The notes under the pieces: generated by a model
What the model saw: the letters and a program-made list of their open reading frames with translations, nothing else
The model's database searches: none
Told to the model about the DNA's origin: nothing
Program-made: the position numbers and the translations under genes
From: Devosia salina
Lineage (GTDB): Bacteria > Pseudomonadota > Alphaproteobacteria > Rhizobiales > Devosiaceae
Direction: 5' to 3'
Assembly (NCBI RefSeq): GCF_019504385.1
Contig: NZ_CP080590.1
Coordinates: 1,034,001 to 1,098,000, forward strand
DNA: 64,000 nucleotides
In this document: positions 7,547-15,953 of the stretch, piece by piece
Layout: every line of letters starts with the position of its first letter
How positions within the stretch are numbered: position 1 is the stretch's first letter

Positions 7547-9373
7547 GTGAGTAATTTGTGGATGCGTAGCTTCAAGCTTTTCGGAGCCAGCAAGGCGGGT
7601 GATCCTGCCGGGGCAGGGGTCGGCAACCGGCCCGAAATGCTCCGTCGCAAGACCATCGCCAACAACGCGCGCATCCTGGTTGCCGCCGCAGGCCTCAGCA
7701 TGTTTCCGGCGATCTACGCCCTTCTGGTCGGAGCGCCGCTGCCTTTCCTTCTCGCATCGCTGATCCTGGCGGGCGGGCTGGTAAGCCTTGCCATGCACCA
7801 GCGCGGCCTGGTCGAGTTTGCCGTCGCCACCCAGGTGGCAACGCTGATGGCCGTGGGCATGGTGCTCACCCTGGCCGATCCGCGCCTGGGCGATGCCGGC
7901 CTGGCTGTCGCGGTTCAGGGCCCGGTCCTGGCCGCCCTTGTCGCACGCACAGTGCTGCGCCGGCTGAGCTGGCTGGCCCTGGTTCCCGTGTCACTGCTCG
8001 GACTGGTCGCCTCGCTCCTGGGCCTGCCGGCAACGCCGGTCGCAGAGCCCTTCCTGCTGGCCAGTTCGGCGCTGGGCTTCATCATGGCCTTCGCCGTCGT
8101 CGCCCACAGCGCCCACCGCATCAATGCCGCCTATGAGGTGCACGACAAGGCCCAGATCAGCGCCTATCGGCACCTGATCGAACATGTGCAGGACGCCGTG
8201 CTCCGCTTCTCGCCCGAAGGCGCGATTCTACTGGCATCGCGCTCCTCCGAAGCCCTGTTCGGCTGCCCCCGCTACCAGATTGCCGGGGCCAAGCTGAGCG
8301 ATCGGCTGCACGTCATGGACCGGCCGGCTTTCCTCACCGCATTTGCCGACGCTGCCGAGGATGGGCGCAGCCGTACTATCGAGGTGCGCCTGCGCCAGGA
8401 CGATCCCCGCGCCGGCAGCAACGTCCCCAGCTTCGTCTGGGTCGAAATGCAGCTCTCGCCCATCGTCGAGGACGAGGCCCGCGGCCCGCGCCACGAGGTG
8501 ATTGCCCTGGTGCGCGACATTTCCGCCCGCAAGGACGCCGAGGCGGCCATGGCCGAGGCGCGCCGGGTCGCCGAGGATGCGTCCAACGCCAAGTCGCGTT
8601 TCCTTGCCACGATCGGGCATGAGTTGCGCACGCCGCTCAATGCCGTGGTGGGCTTTTCGGAAATGATGACCAGCGGCATCGGCGGCGAGCTCTCGCCAAC
8701 GCACAAGGAATATGCTGGCCTTATCCAGCAGAGCGGCAAGCACCTGCTCGAAGTGGTGGGCATGCTGCTCGACATGTCCCGCATCGAGGCAGGCAAGTTT
8801 GAAATCCAGGCCGAATCCATGGATCCCGCGCAGATCGTGCCGGCATGCCTCTCCATGGTCGATTCGCTGGCGCAGGAGCGCGACATCCGGCTGGTGCCGG
8901 AGATCGAGCCCGACTTGCCGGTCATGACGGCCGATGAGCGCGTTTGCCGGCAGATCATGATCAACCTGCTCTCCAATGCCATCAAGTTCAGCCATGATGG
9001 CGGCGTCGTGACGGCCAGCGTCAAGCGGCAGGGACAGTCGATCAATTTCTCGGTGCGCGACCGCGGCATCGGCATGGCGCCTGCGGCCATGGCGCGAATC
9101 GGTGAACCCTTCTTCCAGGTCCAGGACGGGCTGAGCCGCAAATATGAAGGGACGGGACTGGGGCTGTCGATCGTCAAGGGGCTGGTCGAGCTCCATGGCG
9201 GCACGCTGCGCGCCATGTCGGAGATCGGGGCGGGGACAACCATCACCGTTTTGCTGCCCATAAACGGTCCGGCAACCAAACCGGGCGAAACTGCCGACAT
9301 TCTGCCCCTCTATCGCGAGCCCGCTCCCGCAGCCCCGGTTTCATGGCCAAACGAAAAAAGAAAAGCGCAATGA
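7547..9373 (+). CDS. Membrane PAS histidine kinase (DivJ/PleC-like class)
   Basis: A 608-residue hybrid of membrane and sensor domains: about six hydrophobic segments (residues 40-200), a PAS domain (about 205-330), a HisKA domain with H358 in G-H-E-L-R-T-P-L-N-A-V-V-G-F-S-E-M, and an HATPase domain with N-L-L-S-N-A-I-K-F and G-T-G-L-G-L-S-I-V-K. The H-box wording is that of the DivJ/PleC/PdhS kinases that act on DivK in alphaproteobacterial cell-cycle control, but the exact orthologue cannot be named from sequence alone. The GTG at 7547 is tentative; ATG 7562 is in frame. The 3' end overlaps the peptidoglycan-binding gene by 31 bases. Confidence 0.85.
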   Translation: MSNLWMRSFKLFGASKAGDPAGAGVGNRPEMLRRKTIANNARILVAAAGLSMFPAIYALLVGAPLPFLLASLILAGGLVSLAMHQRGLVEFAVATQVATLMAVGMVLTLADPRLGDAGLAVAVQGPVLAALVARTVLRRLSWLALVPVSLLGLVASLLGLPATPVAEPFLLASSALGFIMAFAVVAHSAHRINAAYEVHDKAQISAYRHLIEHVQDAVLRFSPEGAILLASRSSEALFGCPRYQIAGAKLSDRLHVMDRPAFLTAFADAAEDGRSRTIEVRLRQDDPRAGSNVPSFVWVEMQLSPIVEDEARGPRHEVIALVRDISARKDAEAAMAEARRVAEDASNAKSRFLATIGHELRTPLNAVVGFSEMMTSGIGGELSPTHKEYAGLIQQSGKHLLEVVGMLLDMSRIEAGKFEIQAESMDPAQIVPACLSMVDSLAQERDIRLVPEIEPDLPVMTADERVCRQIMINLLSNAIKFSHDGGVVTASVKRQGQSINFSVRDRGIGMAPAAMARIGEPFFQVQDGLSRKYEGTGLGLSIVKGLVELHGGTLRAMSEIGAGTTITVLLPINGPATKPGETADILPLYREPAPAAPVSWPNEKRKAQ

Positions 9374-10569
9374 CGGCTTCGACCCTCACCCAGCTGCCGC
9401 TGATGGCCGGCAGCGCCCTGCTCGGCAGCCTCGGCCGTGCGGGGCTTTGGACCTTTTCGCGCTATATGCGCGCGCCCCTGGCGTCCACGGGCCTCTTGGC
9501 CATGGTGACCATGACGGCGCTCGCCGGCAGCAATGCGCTGTTCTTCCAGACCGCCGAACATCCCTCGCCCTTCTTTGTCGCCCCGCGCGACCATGTCGCC
9601 GCGCTACCGACCCCGGTGGTGGAGCGTCCCGCGACGGAGCCGGCCGCCGTTAGGACCTTGCCCGAAGTCCCCGCAGCGCCCGTGAGCAGCGCCGAAACCA
9701 CGGGCAGCGTTGCCGCCCCCGCAGCGCCAGTGGTGCCCGATGCGCCGGTGGGAAATGCGCAGATGTTCGCGGTGCAGAAGAAGCTGCTCGAACTGCAGCT
9801 GTTTTCCGGCAAGGTGGATGGCTATTACGGCCCCAAGACAGCCGAAGCGATCCGCGCCTTCGAGATGCGCAATGGCATGACGCCGACCGGGGCCAATGAC
9901 CCCGCCGTCATCGAAGCCATTCTGGGCTCTGACGCAGCCGGCCGCACCACAACGCCTGTCGCCCAGCAGCCCCAGGCGGCCGCTGCCCCCGCGCCGGTCG
10001 TTCAGGCTCAGCCCGTCCAGCAGGTGGCCGTGGCCGCATCGGCCCCGGTCGCAGCGCAGCCGCAACCGGTCCAGCAGGACCGGGTGGTGGCGCGGCTGCC
10101 CGAGCTGTCGCCGGCCGAGCAGGTCTTTGACGACGTGGCGCAGTCGGCCGCCAATACGATCGACTCGATCATTGCAGCGGTGGACGGATCGCGCGGCACG
10201 GCGCCGGCCTCGTCCAGCCCACCAGTGCCCGGCGCCTCGCTGCCCTCCCTGACGGCGCAGACCCAGCCCATGCCGGCGCCGGTCCAGCCCGCTGTGGCCG
10301 CGCAGCCGCCGCAAGCCGTGCAACTGGCCAGCGCTGCGAGCGCCGCTGTTCCCGCCAGCGTGCCACCGGCCACCGACGCCGCGCTGGTGGCGCAGATCCA
10401 GACGGGCCTTGCCAGTCTTGGTTTCTTCCGGGGGCCGATCGATGGCAAGCCGGGTCCCGAAACGTCGCGGGCGATCCGCGAATTCGAGAATTTCCATCGC
10501 TACAAGATGACCGGGCAGGTGCAGCCCGACCTCGTCGAACTGCTGGTCAAGGCCGGCGCTACGATCTGA
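9343..10569 (+). CDS. Membrane-anchored protein with two peptidoglycan-binding domains
   Basis: The 408-residue product has a basic start and one transmembrane segment (about residues 47-66). It carries two PG_binding_1 modules: M-F-A-V-Q-K-K-L-L-E-L-Q-L-F-S-G-K-V-D-G-Y-Y-G (split here as one continuous repeat unit near residues 141-195) and a C-terminal one with I-Q-T-G-L-A-S-L-G-F-F near residues 348-405. A long Ala/Pro/Gln/Val-rich linker joins them, consistent with reaching through the periplasm to the wall. It starts inside the kinase gene, so kinase and wall-binding protein are probably made together. Confidence 0.85.
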   Translation: MAKRKKKSAMTASTLTQLPLMAGSALLGSLGRAGLWTFSRYMRAPLASTGLLAMVTMTALAGSNALFFQTAEHPSPFFVAPRDHVAALPTPVVERPATEPAAVRTLPEVPAAPVSSAETTGSVAAPAAPVVPDAPVGNAQMFAVQKKLLELQLFSGKVDGYYGPKTAEAIRAFEMRNGMTPTGANDPAVIEAILGSDAAGRTTTPVAQQPQAAAAPAPVVQAQPVQQVAVAASAPVAAQPQPVQQDRVVARLPELSPAEQVFDDVAQSAANTIDSIIAAVDGSRGTAPASSSPPVPGASLPSLTAQTQPMPAPVQPAVAAQPPQAVQLASAASAAVPASVPPATDAALVAQIQTGLASLGFFRGPIDGKPGPETSRAIREFENFHRYKMTGQVQPDLVELLVKAGATI

Positions 10570-10570
10570 C

Positions 10571-10918
10571 GTGGCGAGCCTGCGCAGCGATTTGTGGTGC
10601 ATGGCCTTCGTGCGGCGCCACAATGACATGGGCAATATGTGCGTCGTGGCGCGCCGCGGCGACCCCATAGCGGGGCAGGTATTCATCGAGGTCGATCATC
10701 TCGACGGCACGCGCTCGCTCTATACGCCGGCGCCGGTCGTCAGCCGGGGCGACGAAGTCGGGCCGGTGTTCCAGCGTCGCTTTGCGCGCGTGGAGCCAGA
10801 CAAGGTGCGCGAGCGCATCGCCCGCGAGATCGACTTCGATCCGGACCTATGGGTGCTGAGCATCGACATGCGCGGCGACGATCTCGACATCGATCTGATC
10901 AAGGACGATCGGCCATAG
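10571..10918 (+). CDS. DUF1491 family protein
   Basis: This 115-residue soluble protein belongs to DUF1491, a conserved alphaproteobacterial family of unknown function. Typical features are L-R-S-D-L-W-C-M-A-F-V-R-R near the start, A-R-R-G-D-P-I-A-G-Q-V-F-I-E-V, and a W-V-L-S-I-D-M-R stretch near the end. The start is a GTG one base after the stop of the peptidoglycan-binding gene, so it is the third gene of the kinase operon. A terminator follows directly. Confidence 0.85.
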   Translation: MASLRSDLWCMAFVRRHNDMGNMCVVARRGDPIAGQVFIEVDHLDGTRSLYTPAPVVSRGDEVGPVFQRRFARVEPDKVRERIAREIDFDPDLWVLSIDMRGDDLDIDLIKDDRP

Positions 10919-10952
10919 AAAAAGCCCCCGAACCTGGTTCGGGGGCCTTTTG
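10919..10952 (+). terminator. Rho-independent terminator, probably bidirectional
   Basis: A 9-base stem (CCCCCGAAC with GTTCGGGGG, 10925-10933 and 10937-10945) with a 3-base loop is followed by CCTTTTG and preceded by AAAAAG. It ends the DUF1491 transcript and, read on the other strand, can also end the converging DUF2336 gene. Confidence 0.88.
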
Positions 10953-10972
10953 TCTGGGACATCACCGATCGG

Positions 10973-12130
10973 TCACCCGGCGCGGCGGACACCGATCTTG
11001 GCGAGGGCTTCGATGGCCTGCTCGACCACCGGATTGTGGGCGGGGCCGATGGCGGCGGTGCGCTTGCTCGGCTGGGTAAAGGGCTGGTGCTGCGGCTTGG
11101 AAAGCTCGAGCAGGTTCACCTCGCCGCGCCAGGCACTCATCAGATAGGCCATGGATTCGGACGATACGGCGCCGAACAGGGTGGCGAAATCGGCCAGGGC
11201 ACGGGAGCGCTCGCTGTCATGGCTGGTGGCATGGATCAACACCTTGAGCCCGTCATAGGCGGTGGCGCCAAAGGCACGCAGGATGACAAAGAGCGAGGCG
11301 CCGGTCACGTCGTGAGCGATCTGCCCGCAGCGAACTTCGTCGAGCCCCGTAATCTGGGCCAGCAGCCGGGTGACCTCGGGGCGGCGGTTCTCCGAGAAGA
11401 GCTTCATCAGCGCCTTGGTGAGTTCGCCGCTGGCGACCGACAGCTGCTCGATGGTGCGCGAGATGGGCGCCGTCGGGGTGGTGCGATTGGCAAAGGCCTG
11501 GATGACCTTGACGCGGTGGGCGTCGGACAGGTCGAAAAAGGCGGGGGCCAGGAGAGCCGCGTCGAAATCGTCACGGCGACCGAGCGCCTCGGCGACGAGA
11601 TGGTCCATCTGGGCCGAGCGGGCCAGCGCGCTGAGATAGGCGCCGCGCGGGGTAATGTGCCCATTGGCTGCCAGCGCGCGATAAACCTTGCGCGAGTTCA
11701 TCTGGAAGAGCTTGGCCAGGACGACATTGGAAAGGTCGGAACGGCTGGCCAGCGTGGCGCTGGCAGGCACGTCGTAACGGGCAATGATGTCGAGCATGGT
11801 CTGGTCGGACAATTCGGCAGCCCCTTCGAGGAAGGGGATGAGGTCTTCACCGATATTGTCGACGACCAGGCGTTCCAGCGCCGGCGACAGCACTTCGGCG
11901 CGGCCCAGTATGGCGGCGCCCTTGGCCCGCGCCTGCGGGCCGGCAGTGGGGAACAGCCGGGCCGCCAGCGTCTCGAACTGTTCCATTTCGGGAACAGTCG
12001 GCTTGCCGCGTCGCGCATAGGCGTCGCAGGCCGCGATCAGGAGGGTGTTGGTGCGATCTACACCACCCGTTTCGATCAGCAGCTGAAAGGTCTCGTAGGG
12101 CTGAAATCCAAGCATTTCCGGCGGAACCAT
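10973..12130 (-). CDS. DUF2336 domain-containing protein
   Basis: A 385-residue, mostly alpha-helical soluble protein of the DUF2336 family found in alphaproteobacteria, with no known activity. It resembles a string of short helical repeats: F-L-E-G-A-A-E-L-S-D near residue 100, L-A-S-R-S-D-L-S-N-V-V-L-A-K-L-F near 127-142, and V-K-V-I-Q-A-F-A-N-R near 205. It is alone on the minus strand. A near-consensus CtrA-type box lies 55-70 bases upstream of the start, and a terminator is shared with the DUF1491 gene. Confidence 0.8.
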   Translation of the reverse strand: MVPPEMLGFQPYETFQLLIETGGVDRTNTLLIAACDAYARRGKPTVPEMEQFETLAARLFPTAGPQARAKGAAILGRAEVLSPALERLVVDNIGEDLIPFLEGAAELSDQTMLDIIARYDVPASATLASRSDLSNVVLAKLFQMNSRKVYRALAANGHITPRGAYLSALARSAQMDHLVAEALGRRDDFDAALLAPAFFDLSDAHRVKVIQAFANRTTPTAPISRTIEQLSVASGELTKALMKLFSENRRPEVTRLLAQITGLDEVRCGQIAHDVTGASLFVILRAFGATAYDGLKVLIHATSHDSERSRALADFATLFGAVSSESMAYLMSAWRGEVNLLELSKPQHQPFTQPSKRTAAIGPAHNPVVEQAIEALAKIGVRRAG

Positions 12131-12184
12131 CGACTCGTTTTTTGCATCGAATTTGATGCGAGACCGACTCTTGCCGTCAATTCG

Positions 12185-12200
12185 TTAGCAGACTGTTAAC
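12185..12200. promoter_or_regulatory. Possible CtrA box (TTAG-N7-TTAAC)
   Basis: The pattern TTAG, seven bases, TTAAC differs from the CtrA consensus TTAA-N7-TTAAC by one base. It lies in the divergent region between the DUF2336 gene and the small gene at 12312. CtrA control is a family-based inference, since such short motifs occur by chance. Confidence 0.35.
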
Positions 12201-12311
12201 CTTGACGATCTCTTAATGGCAGACAGCGCGAGGGGCGTCGCGCCGGGACGAAGTTAACTGAACTCGCTGCCCCCATTAGGGACGGGGGAGCGGCGCATAG
12301 AGGAGGCTGGC

Positions 12312-12479
12312 TTGGGAAAGCTGCTGAAGTTCGAGGGGCGGAAGAAATCCGCCAGTGCTGGGACGCAAGTCCCCGGCGACGCCCAGATCCTGATATTTAC
12401 CGGGGTGCGTTATGAACGCGGGACGCCGCCGCCACCAAAAAATCACAGCGACACGCGGCGCAAGCGCAAGCGTGTCTAG
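12312..12479 (+). CDS. Conserved-looking small basic protein, 55 residues, TTG start
   Basis: A textbook Shine-Dalgarno AGGAGG (12301-12306) lies five bases before a TTG that opens a 55-codon frame ending in TAG at 12477-12479. The product starts G-K-L-L-K-F-E-G-R-K-K, continues with Q-I-L-I-F-T-G-V-R-Y-E-R-G and ends in a very basic tail R-R-K-R-K-R-V. The phrase around I-F-T-G-V-R-Y-E-R is one I associate with short rhizobial proteins of unknown function. The ribosome binding site, the ordered composition and the coupling to the next gene make it a credible gene despite its size. Confidence 0.72.
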   Translation: MGKLLKFEGRKKSASAGTQVPGDAQILIFTGVRYERGTPPPPKNHSDTRRKRKRV

Positions 12480-13296
12480 TTCTGCCGGCCGCCTGGTCCG
12501 GCCCTTGCTTCTTGCTGCCGTGGCGATGCTGGCCGCCGGATGCGTCGCGCGTCCCGTGGGTGATTTCGGTCGAGCCCAGCCCAGCGTGCTGCATGACACG
12601 GTCATGCCCTATGCCGGAAAGCTGATTGCGACCAATCGCAAGGAACCGGTCAGCAATCTCAATCAGACCGACCAGGAACGCGAGATGCATGACCGCACCT
12701 GGCGCTTCCTGATCGCCGCCCACAGCCGGGACTGGCTGTTCGATGGATCAGTGGAGTTGCAGCGCACACGGATCGGGCCGGCGCGCGACTTCCGCTATAC
12801 GCCAGAGCGCTACTACACCTGGCTGCGGACCACGCAGTATCAGTCGTCCCCCACCCGCTACAACACGGTCGGACGGCATATCCTGGCCGATCTCGACACG
12901 CTGCCGACGACGTTCCAGTCGATCTGCGCGGTCGAAGCGGTCGATCGGCAACGCCGCATCGCGCTGGCCGAACTTGGCGGCATAGAACAGAGCGTGGCCG
13001 ACAATGTTGCGGCCCGCCGCACCGAGAACCAATGGCATATCGACTGGTTCGTGCGGGCGCTCAATTATCGTTATGACAGCTACGCCTACGCGCTCGACCA
13101 TCTGCTGGTCGAAACGCCGCATGAGCAATCCATGGGCGTTGACGAGAACCTGCGGCGCCTGCGGCCCTGGGTGGACCGGGCCAATCGCGGCGACTTCTGC
13201 ATGTCGGGTACAGGAGCGGGCAATGGGACTGGTGTCACCATACCGTCGCGGTTCCAGACCATGGTCTATGATAGAGAAGTCATCCCGCAGAAATAG
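12472..13296 (+). CDS. Putative lipoprotein of unknown function
   Basis: The product of about 274 residues has a clear lipoprotein signal: a basic start, the hydrophobic run L-L-L-A-A-V-A-M-L and lipobox L-A-A-G-C, with the cysteine near residue 24. The remainder is soluble, rich in Arg, Tyr and Trp, with R-D-F-R-Y-T-P-E-R-Y-Y-T-W-L-R and a late C-A-V-E-A-V-D-R segment. No known family was recognised. GTG 12472 is chosen because it gives a compact signal peptide and overlaps the TAG of the small gene (GTGTCTAG); a longer frame from ATG 12412 would run inside that gene. Confidence 0.7.
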   Translation: MSSSAGRLVRPLLLAAVAMLAAGCVARPVGDFGRAQPSVLHDTVMPYAGKLIATNRKEPVSNLNQTDQEREMHDRTWRFLIAAHSRDWLFDGSVELQRTRIGPARDFRYTPERYYTWLRTTQYQSSPTRYNTVGRHILADLDTLPTTFQSICAVEAVDRQRRIALAELGGIEQSVADNVAARRTENQWHIDWFVRALNYRYDSYAYALDHLLVETPHEQSMGVDENLRRLRPWVDRANRGDFCMSGTGAGNGTGVTIPSRFQTMVYDREVIPQK

Positions 13297-13314
13297 GCGG
13301 GACACGGGGGTCGA

Positions 13315-14517
13315 TTGACAGACGATGGCTCAACCCACCGGGGGACACCCGGCGAGGTCTTCGGGACCTTTCTCAAGCTCGGTCTCACGAGCTTTGGTGG
13401 TCCAATCGCCCATCTGGGATATTTTCGCGACGAGCTGGTGACCCGGCGGCGCTGGATAGACGAGGCCGGTTATGCGGACCTGGTTGCCCTCTGCCAGTTT
13501 CTGCCAGGCCCCGCATCGAGCCAGGTCGGCTTTGCATTGGGATTGATGCGCGCCGGGCCCCTGGGGGCATTGGCTGCCTGGACCGCGTTCACCCTGCCAT
13601 CGGCGCTGTTGCTCGTGGCCTTCGCCTATGGCGCGGCACTGCTCGACGGACCCATCGCGCAAGGGGCATTGCATGGATTGAAGCTGGTGGCGGTAGCGAT
13701 CGTCGCCCAGGCGGTTCTGGGGATGGCGCGCAGCCTGACCCCGGACCGGGAGCGGGCCGCGATTGCGGTCGCTGCCGTGGCAATACTGGCCGTTGCAGGG
13801 GGAGCGGCTGGTCAGGTGGGGGCCATTATAGCTGGAGCACTTGCGGGGCTTTGGCTGTGCCGTGGTGCGACAAAGACCAGCGTCGATCATGCCTTCCCGG
13901 GTTCGCGACGACTGGGCGCCATGCTGTTGGCGCTCTGCGGCGCATTGCTGTTGGCCTTGCCGGTGCTTTCTTCGCTCGATCCGGCGATTGCCCTGTTCGA
14001 CGCATTCTACAGGGCCGGAGCGCTGGTGTTCGGGGGAGGGCATGTGGTGCTGCCGCTGCTCGAGGCCGAGACGGTGGCGCGTGGCTGGGTGACACCGGAC
14101 CAGTTCCTGGCGGGCTATGGAGCCACCCAGGCGGTGCCGGGACCGCTCTTTACCTTTGCGGCCTATCTCGGTGCCGTCAGCGGCCCCGGGCCAAACGGAC
14201 TGGCCGGCGCCGCCATTGCGCTGGTCGCCATATTCCTGCCCGGCATGCTGTTGCTGACCGGAGCCTTGCCGTTCTGGAACCAGTTGCGGCGCTGGCCGCA
14301 GGCACAGGCAGGCATGCGCGGCGCCAATGCCGCCGTTGTCGGGATATTGGGCGCTGCGCTCTACGATCCGGTGTTCACGAGCGCAGTCCTCGCCCCGCTG
14401 GATTTTGCCCTGGCCCTGGCGGGCTTCGTGGCGCTGGTGGCCTGGAAATGCCCGCCATGGGCCGTCGTGCTGGCCCTGGGGATCGCCGGCGCACTGCTTG
14501 GCGCGGTTCAGGCCTAG
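13315..14517 (+). CDS. chrA: Chromate transporter ChrA
   Basis: A 400-residue CHR-family membrane protein of the long, two-domain type, predicted to expel chromate in exchange with protons. Each half carries the family motifs. In the first: L-T-S-F-G-G-P-I-A-H and C-Q-F-L-P-G-P-A-S-S-Q. In the second: L-V-F-G-G-G-H-V-V-L-P-L-L and A-T-Q-A-V-P-G-P-L-F-T-F. The start is a TTG with GGGGG just upstream; no better start is available. No chrB regulator is adjacent, so expression control is unknown. Its end overlaps the converging ABC permease gene by 4 bases. Confidence 0.9.
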   Translation: MTDDGSTHRGTPGEVFGTFLKLGLTSFGGPIAHLGYFRDELVTRRRWIDEAGYADLVALCQFLPGPASSQVGFALGLMRAGPLGALAAWTAFTLPSALLLVAFAYGAALLDGPIAQGALHGLKLVAVAIVAQAVLGMARSLTPDRERAAIAVAAVAILAVAGGAAGQVGAIIAGALAGLWLCRGATKTSVDHAFPGSRRLGAMLLALCGALLLALPVLSSLDPAIALFDAFYRAGALVFGGGHVVLPLLEAETVARGWVTPDQFLAGYGATQAVPGPLFTFAAYLGAVSGPGPNGLAGAAIALVAIFLPGMLLLTGALPFWNQLRRWPQAQAGMRGANAAVVGILGAALYDPVFTSAVLAPLDFALALAGFVALVAWKCPPWAVVLALGIAGALLGAVQA

Positions 14518-15221
14518 CGCGACTGGCGGCGCAGATAGAGAAATGCCGCGTGGGCCACGAGCAGGCCGAAAAAGACCAGCCCCCCGATCGACCAGCCATA
14601 GCCTGCGCCTACGCGCCCGGCGATGAAGGCCTGGATGCCGTTGAGGGCCCAGCTCGAGGGAGTCAGCAACAGCACCGGGCGATACCAGACGTCGTCCGGA
14701 ATGAAGAGCCCGACCGTGGCGATGGCGCAATAAAGGTTCAGGATCTTGAACAGGCCCAGCGCCTGCACCTTGTCGCGTGACAGGGCCGGGACCAGCAGCG
14801 TGACCCAGGACACCGACAGCGACAGGGTGAGCACCGGCAGGAGCCACTCGTGAAAGGGCAGGTCGATCGCACGCGCGGTGTAGATGAAGAAGAACGCATA
14901 GGCGATGACGAACAGGGTCGGCAGGGTGACCCGCGCCCACAACACGCCGGTGACCGAGGCGGGGCTGACCACCAGCGCCTGGTTCACGCCGCTGTCCATC
15001 TCGTCGACGATCAGCATGGCGAACAGGTAGCCCATGCCCGGCATATAGGCGAGGAGCAGCAGGAGCAGGGTATTGTGCCACCACTCGGGATAGAGGCCCA
15101 TATGGCGCAGGATGGCCGTGGCGATCGCCATCACGAACAGCATGACCACAACGTTGATCATGATGCTGTCACGGGTGATCGAGACGATGTCGTGGCGGAT
15201 GACGGTGAGAATGGGTTGCAT
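14514..15221 (-). CDS. ABC-2 type transporter permease
   Basis: A 235-residue membrane protein with six predicted helices, the distal permease of the three-gene ABC exporter. It contains the stretch M-L-I-V-D-E-M-D-S-G-V-N-Q-A-L-V-V-S-P, the cytoplasmic loop typical of ABC-2 permeases (D-E-M ... G ... S-P). It lies 6 bases after the second permease gene. The substrate is unknown; drug, lipid or polysaccharide export are all possible. Confidence 0.82.
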   Translation of the reverse strand: MQPILTVIRHDIVSITRDSIMINVVVMLFVMAIATAILRHMGLYPEWWHNTLLLLLLAYMPGMGYLFAMLIVDEMDSGVNQALVVSPASVTGVLWARVTLPTLFVIAYAFFFIYTARAIDLPFHEWLLPVLTLSLSVSWVTLLVPALSRDKVQALGLFKILNLYCAIATVGLFIPDDVWYRPVLLLTPSSWALNGIQAFIAGRVGAGYGWSIGGLVFFGLLVAHAAFLYLRRQSR

Positions 15222-15227
15222 TTCGCC

Positions 15228-15953
15228 CTACTCCTCGACGCGGCTGAGTTCGGAGCTGTAGACGGCGACGGCCCAGCGAAACAGCACCAGGCAGAATATG
15301 GCCATGTAGGTCAGGGCATAGACGATATCGGGGAGGGTGACGGCCGTGGGGTCGGTCGCCCAGAGCATGGCCCGAAGCATGGCGTGGCCGGGATTGATGG
15401 CAAACAGCACCCATTGCCAGACACCCGTGACGATACCGAAATGCGACAGGAACGGCAGAGACAGCGCCAGCGTGATCGGGATGGCGCGGGCCAGGAAGTG
15501 GTTCATCGAATTGGCCCCGGCCACGATCAGGAGACCGCCCAATGCGCCGATGGCGCCGGTGAACACCAGGACCAGCGTGAAGCGCAGAACCATGTCGATG
15601 GGCGGAACCCAAAAAGCGACGGCCACCAGGCACAGGCTCCCGGCGATGGCCAGCAGGGTGAGCGTGATCACCTTGGACAGTACATAGTCGGCGGCCGGGG
15701 CCGGTGATACGGCAAGCGCCGACAGCGTGTTCTGGCTGCGCTCCATGAGCACGATGGAGCCCACGAAGCTGCCGCCGACGATGGCGGGATCGAAATACAG
15801 CACCAGCGAAAAAATCGTGGGTGGAGCCTCCGCCGGCAGCAGCGTGAGGAATATCGCGAAGCCGGCCGTGGTGAGGACCGTGAAAGCATAGATGTTTTCC
15901 CGCGCCTGAAGCTGGATGTCCCAACCGACAAGGCGCCACAACACGGTGCTCAT
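15228..15953 (-). CDS. ABC-2 type transporter permease (fluoroquinolone exporter-like)
   Basis: A 241-residue permease with six predicted helices and the loop L-M-E-R-S-Q-N-T-L-S-A-L-A-V-S-P, the ABC-2 coupling segment. It overlaps the ATPase gene by 4 bases and precedes the second permease, so the exporter is a heterodimer of two permeases plus one ATPase. The set resembles the Rv2686c-Rv2688c type of drug exporter in gene order, but this is only a resemblance. Confidence 0.82.
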   Translation of the reverse strand: MSTVLWRLVGWDIQLQARENIYAFTVLTTAGFAIFLTLLPAEAPPTIFSLVLYFDPAIVGGSFVGSIVLMERSQNTLSALAVSPAPAADYVLSKVITLTLLAIAGSLCLVAVAFWVPPIDMVLRFTLVLVFTGAIGALGGLLIVAGANSMNHFLARAIPITLALSLPFLSHFGIVTGVWQWVLFAINPGHAMLRAMLWATDPTAVTLPDIVYALTYMAIFCLVLFRWAVAVYSSELSRVEE

